From NCBI GenBank assembly GCA_965371855.1, contig CBDUZZ010000004.1, positions 1 through 64,000 on the forward strand: a DNA stretch of 64,000 bases, read 5' to 3'. The notes beneath the pieces were generated by a model. That model saw only the letters and a list, made by a program, of their open reading frames with translations, was not told where the DNA came from and did not search any database. This DNA is from JAADEM01 sp965371855 (lineage in GTDB: Bacteria; Bacteroidota; Bacteroidia; Bacteroidales; Marinilabiliaceae). Positions 45,577-54,226 of the stretch are shown in pieces. Made by a program: the position numbers and the translations under genes. How positions within the stretch are numbered: position 1 is the stretch's first letter; each line of letters opens with the position of its first letter.

Positions 45577-46875
45577 TTACAATTTAGAAAAAGCTTGAGA
45601 AAAATCAGCTTTTATATCTTCAACATGTTCAATGCCAACAGAAACACGCATCAATCCTGATACCACTCCCGATAACTTTTGCTCTTCTACAGTCAACTGC
45701 TCATGAGTTGTTGAACTTGGATGAATAATAAGTGTTTTTGCATCTCCAACATTTGCTAAATGGCTAACAAGTTTCATGTTGTTAATAAACTTATCGGCCA
45801 TTGCGGTATTACCCTTGATCTTAAAACTCAAAACTCCACCAAAACCATGTTTTAAATATTTTATTGCCAACTTATGAAACGGGCTTGACTCCAGGCCGGG
45901 ATAATTCACATATTCAACATCAGGATGCTTTTCAAGCCAGTTGGCTAATTCCAATGCATTCTCAACATGTCTGTCAACACGCAACGACAATGTTTCCAGA
46001 CCTTGCAGCAAAAGAAATGAATTGAAAGGGCTTATTGCCGGGCCAAAATCCCGAAGACCTTCAACTCGGGCTCTCACAATAAAAGCAATATTTCCAAACG
46101 AAGATCCGGCACCAAATTCTTTCCAAAATCTCAATCCATGATAACCTTCAGAAGGTTCAGTCATTAAAGGGAATTTTCCATTTCCCCAATTAAAGTTACC
46201 TCCATCAACAATAACACCTCCAATAGTTGTACCGTGCCCTCCAATCCATTTGGTTGCAGATTCCACTACTACATTGGCTCCGTATTCCAGAGGTCTGAAA
46301 AGATATCCACCTGTACCAAATGTATTGTCAACAATCAATGGAATATCATGTTTTTGTGCAATTGCAGCAATCGACTCAAAATCAGGAATATTAAACCTCG
46401 GATTTCCAATTGTCTCAATGTAAATGGCCTTAGTATTATCATCAATTGCTGATTCAAACAGGTCCGGATCATCTCCTTCAACAAACTTAACATTTATACC
46501 CAACCGTTTAAATTGCACTTTAAACTGAATGTATGTTCCACCATATAAAAATGATGTTGAAACAAAACTATCTCCTGCCTGTAAGAAATTAGTTAATGCT
46601 ATAAATTGTGCAGCCTGACCGGAAGAGACAGCCAAAGCACCAACTCCGCCTTCCAGAGCAGCCATGCGTTTTTCAAAAACATCTGTAGTTGGATTCATTA
46701 TCCGGGTATATATATTCCCGGGCTCTTTTAAACTAAAGAGTTTAGCAGCATGTTCAGAATCTTTGAACAGATAGGAACTTGTTTGATAAATCGGAACGGC
46801 TCTGGATAATGTATCAGCATCAGGCACATGTCCCGCATGTAACTGTAGTGTTTCAAATCTATAATCAGACATCAT
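45577..46875 (-). CDS. metY: O-acetylhomoserine sulfhydrylase
   Basis: A 432-residue PLP enzyme of the Cys/Met metabolism group. It opens FETLQLHAGHVPDADTLSRAVPIYQTSSYLF. It has the PLP-binding segment ALAVSSGQAAQFIAL, and the cofactor Lys is in VESATKWIGGHGTTIGG. The length above 420 fits MetY, which makes homocysteine from O-acetylhomoserine and sulfide, better than MetB/MetC. The downstream hom and the convergent ahcY fit a homocysteine-centred cluster. A good promoter lies about 50 bp upstream; I saw no SAM riboswitch. Confidence 0.94.
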   Translation of the reverse strand: MMSDYRFETLQLHAGHVPDADTLSRAVPIYQTSSYLFKDSEHAAKLFSLKEPGNIYTRIMNPTTDVFEKRMAALEGGVGALAVSSGQAAQFIALTNFLQAGDSFVSTSFLYGGTYIQFKVQFKRLGINVKFVEGDDPDLFESAIDDNTKAIYIETIGNPRFNIPDFESIAAIAQKHDIPLIVDNTFGTGGYLFRPLEYGANVVVESATKWIGGHGTTIGGVIVDGGNFNWGNGKFPLMTEPSEGYHGLRFWKEFGAGSSFGNIAFIVRARVEGLRDFGPAISPFNSFLLLQGLETLSLRVDRHVENALELANWLEKHPDVEYVNYPGLESSPFHKLAIKYLKHGFGGVLSFKIKGNTAMADKFINNMKLVSHLANVGDAKTLIIHPSSTTHEQLTVEEQKLSGVVSGLMRVSVGIEHVEDIKADFSQAFSKL

Positions 46876-46926
46876 CTTTTCTTTTTATTAATACCATCTT
46901 ATATGTTATAATCTATATCTAACTCA

Positions 46927-46957
46927 CAAAAATAAGTTTTCACTTCAAAGAAACAAA
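46927..46957 (-). promoter_or_regulatory. Promoter of metY
   Basis: On the minus strand TTTG (46957-46954), 19 bp, then TATTTTTG (46934-46927): a near-ideal match, 51 bp upstream of the metY start. Confidence 0.7.
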
Positions 46958-47185
46958 TCTACACAATAATAATATATTCATAACGTTATATATCAAATTG
47001 CTAATATTAAATCCGCAAAATCTATTTTTTTCACTCTCACACACAGATTGTTAACAAAAAAAGACAATAAGAAAAGCAACCTTTTTGAAATATTAACGTC
47101 TAAGAGATAAAACATATGGAATAGAGCTCTACTTTGTTTTTTATCAATATTTTAATTAAGTGTGTAATCAATAAAAACAATTACT
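46958..47185. other. AT-rich divergent spacer upstream of the small membrane peptide
   Basis: This spacer between the metY promoter and the 39-residue ORF is very AT-rich. It contains the perfect 10-base palindrome TAGAGCTCTA at 47122-47131. A TAnTTTG-like TACTTTG overlaps its right end. No gene or known RNA motif was recognised; the palindrome could be an operator, which is speculative. Confidence 0.3.
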
Positions 47186-47305
47186 ATGGGAGCAAAAATG
47201 GCAGCAGCCTTAAACAGCGGATTAAAAGGAATAGATATTCCTGTACGTTTTCTATTACTACAAGTCTTTATCCTTGCTTTAACAACTCTGATTATCGTTC
47301 TGTAA
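47186..47305 (+). CDS. 39-residue single-pass membrane peptide
   Basis: The ORF starts ATG GGA GCA and encodes a 39-residue peptide. A polar, weakly basic N-terminal half (MGAKMAAALNSGLKGIDIPV) is followed by a hydrophobic helix RFLLLQVFILALTTLIIVL that ends the protein. It is free-standing and is followed after 31 bp by a strong terminator, which argues for a real short transcript. A-rich sequence before the ATG is typical of Bacteroidota start regions. Function unknown; it could be a small membrane regulator, a leader or a toxin-like peptide. A longer overlapping frame was rejected because it runs into the terminator. Confidence 0.5.
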   Translation: MGAKMAAALNSGLKGIDIPVRFLLLQVFILALTTLIIVL

Positions 47306-47336
47306 CTCTAATAATCAGTAGACTATTTATTAATAA

Positions 47337-47375
47337 ACCTGACTAACATTATTCTGTTAATCAGGTGTTTTTTTT
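47337..47375 (+). terminator. Terminator after the 39-residue ORF
   Basis: ACCTGACTAAC (47337-47347) pairs with GTTAATCAGGT (47356-47366) with one mismatch, an 8-nt loop and a run of eight T. It marks the end of a short plus-strand transcript. Confidence 0.85.
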
Positions 47376-47395
47376 AGTATATCATATCCGGATAT

Positions 47396-47766
47396 CTATC
47401 TTCCAGCATAATAAATATATACCGCCCCGACATCATCTAATATCCAGCCGTTAGAAAAAGTTACGTTTGATACATCTCTAACCCTTATCTGTTTTAATGG
47501 GTGGTGGCCCCTGTCCGTTTTTAACTTCATTTATTGTATGATAAATTCTTAAAATTATCTATTCCGTTCGGGCTTTCTGCAACAGCAAAAAACGATTTCA
47601 CATCAAACCCTTCAACCCTTAGTACCAATAAATACTTCCCGTTCATCTTTATGGCTCCGGCATTAAAAGTAGTATTCACCCCCAAACGGGTCATTAGATG
47701 TAGATTGGTTTCATAATCCAGGTCATAACGCCAAAACCAGGTGTATGGTGTTATAATGTGCAGTTC
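47396..47766 (-). pseudogene. Decayed GH130 (mannosylglucose phosphorylase-like) gene
   Basis: Three minus-strand fragments match conserved parts of GH130 phosphorylases in the right order. At 47766-47527: WFWRYDLDYETNLHLMTRLG, then GVNTTFNAGAI and VEGFDVKSFFAVAESPNGID, ending in a premature stop. At 47525-47478, in another frame: VKNGQGPPPIKTDKG. At about 47486-47396, in a third register: DVSNVTFSNGWILDDVGAVY followed by IYYAG. The N-terminus, the middle between the first two pieces and the stretch between the last two are missing. So this is a pseudogene with several deletions, beside an intact GH130 gene. Confidence 0.85.
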
Positions 47767-47921
47767 CTAAAAATATAGTGCGCTTTAGCGTACTTTGCTA
47801 ATATTTAAATATTACTCACATAATTTGCAGTTGAACCATAAATAATTTTAAAAATTATCAATTTTATTTAATAATTAAAATTAGTTGGTGTATTTTAGAG
47901 GTCTATTTTTATTCAAAATCA

Positions 47922-49229
47922 ATGAGTGATATTAAAGAGAAAACAAAACAAAACAAACCTGCCCTTTGGGTACCTACTGCCTATTTTGCTATGGGGCTTC
48001 CTTTTGTAACTATTGCCATAGCATCAGCTCTAATGTACAAAAATATGGGCATTTCTGATACGCAAATTACCTTTTGGACTGGGCTGATTATGATTCCATG
48101 GACCATAAAATTTCTATGGAGCCCAGTGCTGGAGATGTTTAAATCGAAAAAATATTTTGTTGTTGTCTCGCAGTTTATTACCGGAATAACCTTTGCTCTG
48201 GTTGCACTTTCCTTACCATTAAATGATTTCTTTACTTATTCAATAGCACTTTTTGCATTTATTGCTTTTAGCGGTGCTACCAATGATATTGCTACCGACG
48301 GTGTTTATCTGAGTGTACTTTCACCAAAATTACAAGCTGAATATATTGGATGGCAAGGTGCTTCATATAACATTGCAAAATTATTTGCGACAGGTGGTTT
48401 AGTTTATTTTGCCGGAATTTTGGAAGACCGAATGGGTGTTGTAAGTGCATGGGTTTCGGTTATGCTTTCTATTAGTGCTATTATGATTGTATTAGGCTTG
48501 TACCATATTCGCATGTTGCCAAAAGGAGGAAATGCAACTTCGGAAGTAAAATCATTGAAGGAGGGATTTAACACTCTTTTGGATGTTTTAAAAACTTTTT
48601 TCCAGAAAAAATATATTTATTGGTACATTTTATTTATTATTCTTTATCGGTTTGCCGAAGGATTTGCCATTAAAATTGCACCCCTGTTTTCTTTAGCCAA
48701 AGTTAGTGAGGGCGGGCTGGGATTATCGACTAAAGAGTATGGATTAATTTACGGAACTGCCGGAACGATAGCGTTTGTTTTAGGTTCGATACTTGGGGGC
48801 TACTACATTGCTAACAAAGGATTAAAAAAAGTACTTTTAGTTTTAGTAGCCTGTTTTAATATTCCATTCGCGGTGTATGCACTCTTTGCATTTTATCAGC
48901 CAGATAACCTTTATGTTATTGGAGCAGGTGTAACATTTGAATACTTTGGATATGGTTTCGGATTTGTTGGATTAATGCTTTTTATGATGCAACAAGTTGC
49001 ACCCGGCAAATACAAAATGGCACATTATGCTTTTGCCACAGGAATTATGAATCTTGGATTTATGATTCCATCAATGATAAGTGGATACATAAGTGATTTA
49101 CTCGGCTACAAAATTTTCTTTATTTGGGTGTTGGTTGCAACTATCCCAGCATTTTTAGCGGCATATTTTGTGCCTTTCGGAAATCCCGATAACAAAGAAC
49201 AAGAAGCAATAACTCAAGATAAAAAATAA
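47922..49229 (+). CDS. MFS transporter (likely oligosaccharide importer)
   Basis: A 435-residue inner-membrane protein with about 12 hydrophobic segments and cytoplasmic ends. It has the cytoplasmic-loop features of the major facilitator group and resembles the PAT/AmpG-like branch (FSGATNDIATDGVYL, SPKLQAEYIGWQGASYNIAK). It is 5 bp upstream of a GH130 phosphorylase gene. Such pairs import beta-mannosides or mannosyl-GlcNAc for intracellular phosphorolysis; that substrate is inferred from the neighbour. The codon style is slightly more GC-rich than the spacer before it. Confidence 0.88.
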   Translation: MSDIKEKTKQNKPALWVPTAYFAMGLPFVTIAIASALMYKNMGISDTQITFWTGLIMIPWTIKFLWSPVLEMFKSKKYFVVVSQFITGITFALVALSLPLNDFFTYSIALFAFIAFSGATNDIATDGVYLSVLSPKLQAEYIGWQGASYNIAKLFATGGLVYFAGILEDRMGVVSAWVSVMLSISAIMIVLGLYHIRMLPKGGNATSEVKSLKEGFNTLLDVLKTFFQKKYIYWYILFIILYRFAEGFAIKIAPLFSLAKVSEGGLGLSTKEYGLIYGTAGTIAFVLGSILGGYYIANKGLKKVLLVLVACFNIPFAVYALFAFYQPDNLYVIGAGVTFEYFGYGFGFVGLMLFMMQQVAPGKYKMAHYAFATGIMNLGFMIPSMISGYISDLLGYKIFFIWVLVATIPAFLAAYFVPFGNPDNKEQEAITQDKK

Positions 49230-49234
49230 ATTCA

Positions 49235-50203
49235 ATGGAAACAAAAACAATAATTCCCTGGGAAAACAGACCTGAAAACTCAGCCGATGTAATGTGGCGC
49301 TATTCGCAAAATCCGGTGATTGGCCGTTATCATATTCCAAGTTCAAACAGTATTTTTAACAGTGCAGTTGTTCCTTATAAAGATGGTTACGCAGGTGTTT
49401 TTAGGTGTGACAATAAAGCTGTGCAGATGAATATTTTTGCAGGTTTTAGCAAAGACGGAATCAACTGGGATATTAATCACGAACCTATTGAAATGGTTGC
49501 CGGAAATACTGAAATGATTGAGTCGGACTATAAATACGACCCACGCGTAACATTTATCGAAGATCGCTATTGGGTCACTTGGTGTAACGGATACCACGGC
49601 CCAACTATTGGTATTGCTTATACTTTTGATTTTGAAACTTTCCACCAGTGCGAAAATGCATTTCTGCCATTCAACAGAAATGGTGTTCTATTTCCGGAAA
49701 AAATTAATGGAAGATATGCAATGCTGAGTCGGCCAAGTGACAACGGGCACACACCATTTGGCGATATTTATATTAGCTACAGCCCCGATATGAAATACTG
49801 GGGAGAACACCGGTGTGTGATGAAAGTTTCGCCATTTGAGCAGAGTGCCTGGCAATGTACCAAAATTGGTGCGGGTTCGGTTCCAATTCGCACCAACGAT
49901 GGCTGGCTGATGTTTTACCACGGTGTTATTAATACTTGTAATGGATTTCGATATTCGATGGGTGCAGTACTTCTTGATCTTGATAATCCGGAAAAAGTTT
50001 TATTCCGCACAAAACCATATCTACTTGCTCCGGCAACTCAATACGAATTAACCGGCGATGTGCCAAATGTTGTATTCCCTTGCGCAGCATTATGCGATGG
50101 AGAAAAAATTGCTGTTTATTATGGTGCTGCCGATACTGTGGTTGGAATGGCATTTGGTTATCAACAAGAGATAATTGATTTTATAAAGAATAACTCACTA
50201 TAA
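49235..50203 (+). CDS. GH130-family beta-mannoside phosphorylase
   Basis: A 322-residue cytosolic five-bladed propeller enzyme. It shows FNSAVVPYKDGYAGVFRCDN, YKYDPRVTFIEDRYWVTWCN (catalytic Asp region), GAGSVPIRTNDGWLMFYHGV and GDVPNVVFPCAAL followed by YYGAADTVVGMAFG. GH130 enzymes phosphorolyse beta-mannosides to mannose-1-phosphate. The shorter type here (about 320 residues) fits the mannooligosaccharide or mannosyl-N-acetylglucosamine phosphorylase subgroup. It is in an operon with the MFS transporter; a second GH130 beside it is decayed. Confidence 0.92.
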   Translation: METKTIIPWENRPENSADVMWRYSQNPVIGRYHIPSSNSIFNSAVVPYKDGYAGVFRCDNKAVQMNIFAGFSKDGINWDINHEPIEMVAGNTEMIESDYKYDPRVTFIEDRYWVTWCNGYHGPTIGIAYTFDFETFHQCENAFLPFNRNGVLFPEKINGRYAMLSRPSDNGHTPFGDIYISYSPDMKYWGEHRCVMKVSPFEQSAWQCTKIGAGSVPIRTNDGWLMFYHGVINTCNGFRYSMGAVLLDLDNPEKVLFRTKPYLLAPATQYELTGDVPNVVFPCAALCDGEKIAVYYGAADTVVGMAFGYQQEIIDFIKNNSL

Positions 50204-50331
50204 ATAAATCAGATATCATAAACAATCTATATAATAAATAAATTAAAAAAAATTCTCATATTTGTATCTGGTTTATTGCTGCCTTAAAACAGCTATATAC
50301 TCTAATTGATCTATAATATTATACTAAATCC

Positions 50332-52026
50332 ATGAATTATTCTTTTCTTGATTTCTTAACATTAGTTGGTTCTTTAGGGCTGTTTTTGTTTGGAATGAAA
50401 ATGATGAGCGAGGCCCTACAACGTGTGGCAGGTTCTCGTATGCGAAATATTCTTTCGGCAATGACATCCAATCGGTTTCTAGCTGTTTTTACCGGATTTA
50501 TGGTTACTGTTATTATACAATCTTCCTCAGCCACAACAGTAATGATAGTAAGTTTTGTAAATGCAGGATTGCTTAGCCTTGTGCAGTCTATTGGTGTAAT
50601 AATGGGTGCCAATATTGGGACTACCGTTACCGGATGGCTCATATCCCTGTTAGGTTTTAAAGTAAGTATAAGCACATATGCATTACCATTAATTGGAATA
50701 AGCTTACCTCTTATATTCTCAAAAATAACAAGAAGAAGAACCTGGGGAGAATTCATTATTGGGTTTGCATTACTGTTCATGGGACTTGAAGCGTTAAAAG
50801 GCTCTGTTCCTAACTTAAACGAAAACCCTGAAATTTTTGCCTTTTTGCAAAACTATACCAATCTGGGTTTTGGTTCGACTATGCTATTTCTGGCCATCGG
50901 AACTATTCTAACAATAATTATTCAATCATCCAGTGCCACTATGGCATTGACTTTTATAATGTGTAATCAGGGCTGGATTGACTTTCCTCTTGCTGCTGCC
51001 ATGATAATGGGGGAGAATATCGGTACTACAATTACAGCTAATTTGGCTGCTTCTGTCGGGAATACGTCAGCAAAAAGAGCTGCGTTTGTGCACTTCATGT
51101 TTAACATACTGGGCGTTATTTGGATGCTTATCGTATTCACTCCATTTACCAATACTATAGTTTCAATAATTACATCACACGGTGGGAGCTCCCCGTTGGA
51201 GAACCCAGCAGCCATACCAATAGCACTATCAATTTTCCATACATCATTTAATGTAATAAATGTGTTTGCATTCGTCTGGTTTATACCTTTATTCAAGACT
51301 CTTGTTGAGAAAATAATTCCGTTAAAAGAAGACGATGATGAAGAATTCAAATTACAATTCATTACCACAGGACTATTATCAACACCTGAATTATCCCTTT
51401 TTCAGGCCAGAAAAGAGGTGCAGTTTTTTGCAAAACACACTAAAAAAATGTTTGGCTTCATACAGAAACTAATAAACATAACTGATGATGCAAAATTCAA
51501 CAAGCTATTTGCCAAAATTGAAAAATACGAACGCATATCAGATGATGTTGAAGTTGAGATTGCCAATTACTTATCAATGGTCAACCAAAGTGAACTGAGT
51601 GATAAAGGAAGACGTCAGGCCAGATCAACAATGAAACAGATTAGTGATCTGGAAAGCATAGGGGATAGTAATTTCAATTTGGCAAGAACAATAAAAAGAA
51701 TGCGGGAACGAAAAATAAAGTTTACCCCCGAAATAATGAAAAAGCTGGAACTAATGTTCGATTTAGTAGAAGAAGCTCTTACTATTATGTATGATAATTT
51801 AAACGAAGAATCGGATAGTATTCATTTTAACAAAGCAATGGAAATTGAAACAGAAATAAATACTTACCGGAATCAACTTAAAATAGAACATCTTGATAAC
51901 CTTAAGAATAATATCTACAAATACGATACAGGTCTGATTTACAATGATCTGTTTTCAGAATGTGAAAAACTGGCTGATTATGCGATTAATGTTTCTGAAT
52001 CTCTGGACGAAGTTTATCACCATTAA
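50332..52026 (+). CDS. Na/Pi cotransporter family protein with PhoU-like domain
   Basis: A 564-residue inner-membrane protein. Two inverted repeats each contain the QSSSAT signature (TVIIQSSSATTVMIVSF and LTIIIQSSSATMALTFI) with GANIGTTVTGWL and GENIGTTITANL, as in NptA/type II phosphate transporters. The C-terminal about 200 residues form a helical PhoU-like domain, likely cytoplasmic, that may regulate uptake. Its stop overlaps the stop region of the convergent PAP2-like gene by three bases. Confidence 0.94.
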   Translation: MNYSFLDFLTLVGSLGLFLFGMKMMSEALQRVAGSRMRNILSAMTSNRFLAVFTGFMVTVIIQSSSATTVMIVSFVNAGLLSLVQSIGVIMGANIGTTVTGWLISLLGFKVSISTYALPLIGISLPLIFSKITRRRTWGEFIIGFALLFMGLEALKGSVPNLNENPEIFAFLQNYTNLGFGSTMLFLAIGTILTIIIQSSSATMALTFIMCNQGWIDFPLAAAMIMGENIGTTITANLAASVGNTSAKRAAFVHFMFNILGVIWMLIVFTPFTNTIVSIITSHGGSSPLENPAAIPIALSIFHTSFNVINVFAFVWFIPLFKTLVEKIIPLKEDDDEEFKLQFITTGLLSTPELSLFQARKEVQFFAKHTKKMFGFIQKLINITDDAKFNKLFAKIEKYERISDDVEVEIANYLSMVNQSELSDKGRRQARSTMKQISDLESIGDSNFNLARTIKRMRERKIKFTPEIMKKLELMFDLVEEALTIMYDNLNEESDSIHFNKAMEIETEINTYRNQLKIEHLDNLKNNIYKYDTGLIYNDLFSECEKLADYAINVSESLDEVYHH

Positions 52027-52628
52027 AAAATAACATATACAAATACCATTATAAAACCCAGGGCAAACCCTGCATAAACTTGTGCGGGTTTATGTGCATC
52101 GAGATATAATCTGGCAACACCTAATAAGCCTGATGCAACAATTATCAATGACAATAAAAAATGTAAATCAACACCAAACATATAGGCAAATGCCAATATT
52201 CCACCGGCCAAACCACCTATTCCTATCATGTGAATACTTATTTTCCAAAAAAAAGTAATAATAAGTGATGCATAAATGGTAATTACTATGGCTAAAATAT
52301 ATTTTAGAATAAAAGTTGGAACAGCCGCAATGAGAGAAAGAAAATAATACCCCCCCCAAAAGAAGAATCCGGAAATAAACATTGGCCATATTCTCTCTTC
52401 TTTTGTTTTCATATATACTGTTTTTACCTTTTTAAGAATAAACAACAGAGGAGTAATACTTATTGGCAACAAGCAAGAACTGACAAAAACAGTTATATAA
52501 ATAATCCTTTTAATCTGTATTGGAACATAAGAGATATGATTACCGATAGTAAAAATTAAAAAAAGCCCAATCGTGGGCATTAATAAAGGATGCAAAACAA
52601 AGGAAAGCAGTTTAGACAAATTTTTCAT
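52023..52628 (-). CDS. PAP2-like membrane protein
   Basis: A 201-residue protein with about six membrane helices. The pattern KISIHMIGIGGLAGG followed by GVARLYLDAHKPAQVYAGFALG resembles the C2/C3 region of PAP2 phosphatases (SxxxH...RxxxxxHxxxD/G). The exact catalytic His and Arg set is only partly kept, so phosphatase activity is uncertain. It lies 15 bp downstream of rpoN on the same strand. Confidence 0.72.
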   Translation of the reverse strand: MKNLSKLLSFVLHPLLMPTIGLFLIFTIGNHISYVPIQIKRIIYITVFVSSCLLPISITPLLFILKKVKTVYMKTKEERIWPMFISGFFFWGGYYFLSLIAAVPTFILKYILAIVITIYASLIITFFWKISIHMIGIGGLAGGILAFAYMFGVDLHFLLSLIIVASGLLGVARLYLDAHKPAQVYAGFALGFIMVFVYVIF

Positions 52629-52643
52629 AGAAATAACTTCTTA

Positions 52644-54080
52644 TTAAATTTCTTTTCGAAGTCGGGCAACTGGAATATTTAACTGCTCACGGTATTTTGC
52701 CACTGTTCTGCGGGCAATATTATATGATTTCTCTTTTAGAAAATAAGCCAGCTTATCATCCGTTAATGGTTTGTGTTTGTCTTCCGACGTTATTAACTCT
52801 TCCAATATCTTCTTTATCTCACGAGTACTCACTTCTTCGCCACTGTCTGTTTGCATTCCTTCTGAGAAGAAATATTTTAAAGGGGAAATTCCAAAATGGG
52901 TTTGAATATATTTACTATTTGAGACGCGTGATATAGTAGAAATGTCAAGATTTGTTTTCTCTGCTATATCTTTTAATATCATTGGCCGTAATCTTATCTC
53001 ATCACCATCTTTAAAATACTCCTTCTGATACTCCAAAATTGCCTGCATCACAGTCATTAAAGTATTTTGACGCTGACGTATTGCATCAATAAACCATTTT
53101 GCAGAATCCAATTTTTGCTTAACAAACATAACCGCCTCTTTTTTCTCTTTGCTCTGGTTTTTCTTATTGATGCTATATTCCTCTAACATCTCAGAATACG
53201 TATTGCTTACTCTTAATTCAGGAATATTCTTGTTATTAAGGTTTAACTTGAACTCATCATTTTCAATGTCAAGAGAAAAATCCGGAATTATATGCTGAAC
53301 TGTTTTACTAAGCGGATTACTATATGAGCTTCCGGGCTTGGGATTTAATTTTAAAATTTCCTGCAAAGCATCTTTTAACTCATCATCCACAATATTGAGT
53401 TTCTTCAATATCTTATCATAATGCTTTTTGGTAAACTCATCAAAAAGTTGCTTAATTATTATATAAGCAAGCTCTACCGTAGGGATTGAGCGGTCTTTAC
53501 GCTTTATTTGCAAAATCAGACATTCCTGCAGGTCACGGGCACCAACCCCCGGAGGATCAAAATCCTGAACAATTTCTAAAATATCAAGAACCTCACGCTC
53601 ATCAACTTCCATGTTTAATGAGAATGCAAGATCATCAATAATCTCATCTGTTTCTCTACGCAAATATCCATCCTCATCAATATTCCCAATAACATATTCC
53701 GCAATTTTCAGCTGTCTTTCATTCAAAATGCGTAATCCTAATTGGCTTATCAGATGTTCGTGAAAAGTGCTGCCGGTTGAAAATGGGATGTCCTCATATT
53801 TATCATCTCTCGAAAAATTGCGGGTCTGGAGTTTATATGCAGGGATATTTTCGTCCTGAATATATTCATCAATTGAAACTTCACTTTTATCCTCATCAGG
53901 AGCTTCCGGTTCGCCATCCTCATTTTGATTATTTTCAAACTCCAGAACAGGATTTTCCTCAATCTCCTTCTTTATACGTTGTTCAAGTTGTACAGTAGGT
54001 ATCTCAAGTAACTTTATCACCTGTATCTGTAAAGGTGACAGTTTCTGTTGTAATCGTTGTTGTAAACTCTGTTTTAACAT
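52644..54080 (-). CDS. rpoN: RNA polymerase sigma-54 factor
   Basis: A 478-residue sigma factor that needs AAA+ activators and directs -24/-12 promoters. The Gln-rich region I starts SLQQRLQQKLSPLQIQVIKLLEIP, an acidic region II follows (about 45-75), and the core-binding and HTH regions lead to the RpoN box ARRTVAKYREQLNIP near residue 455-470. A TAAATTTG box lies about 34 bp upstream. No activator is encoded next to it. Confidence 0.97.
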   Translation of the reverse strand: MLKQSLQQRLQQKLSPLQIQVIKLLEIPTVQLEQRIKKEIEENPVLEFENNQNEDGEPEAPDEDKSEVSIDEYIQDENIPAYKLQTRNFSRDDKYEDIPFSTGSTFHEHLISQLGLRILNERQLKIAEYVIGNIDEDGYLRRETDEIIDDLAFSLNMEVDEREVLDILEIVQDFDPPGVGARDLQECLILQIKRKDRSIPTVELAYIIIKQLFDEFTKKHYDKILKKLNIVDDELKDALQEILKLNPKPGSSYSNPLSKTVQHIIPDFSLDIENDEFKLNLNNKNIPELRVSNTYSEMLEEYSINKKNQSKEKKEAVMFVKQKLDSAKWFIDAIRQRQNTLMTVMQAILEYQKEYFKDGDEIRLRPMILKDIAEKTNLDISTISRVSNSKYIQTHFGISPLKYFFSEGMQTDSGEEVSTREIKKILEELITSEDKHKPLTDDKLAYFLKEKSYNIARRTVAKYREQLNIPVARLRKEI

Positions 54081-54226
54081 CCACTAAAATCTAATCTCTA
54101 TTTGTGCTATCAACAAATTTAAAACTTATTCGGGAAATAGAGAAGTGAAACAGATGTTTTTGGCACTTATTTTGTAAAAGCAGGTTTTTACAAACCGGCT
54201 ATTACTCTAAAATTATCAATTTTTGT

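Noticed and set aside
46876..47185. SAM riboswitch upstream of metY
   Set aside because: No recognisable SAM-I or SAM-II core could be found in the spacer by eye.
47134..47346. 70-residue ORF overlapping the 39-residue ORF
   Set aside because: Its end runs into the terminator stem and its composition is not protein-like; the shorter frame gives a sensible membrane helix.
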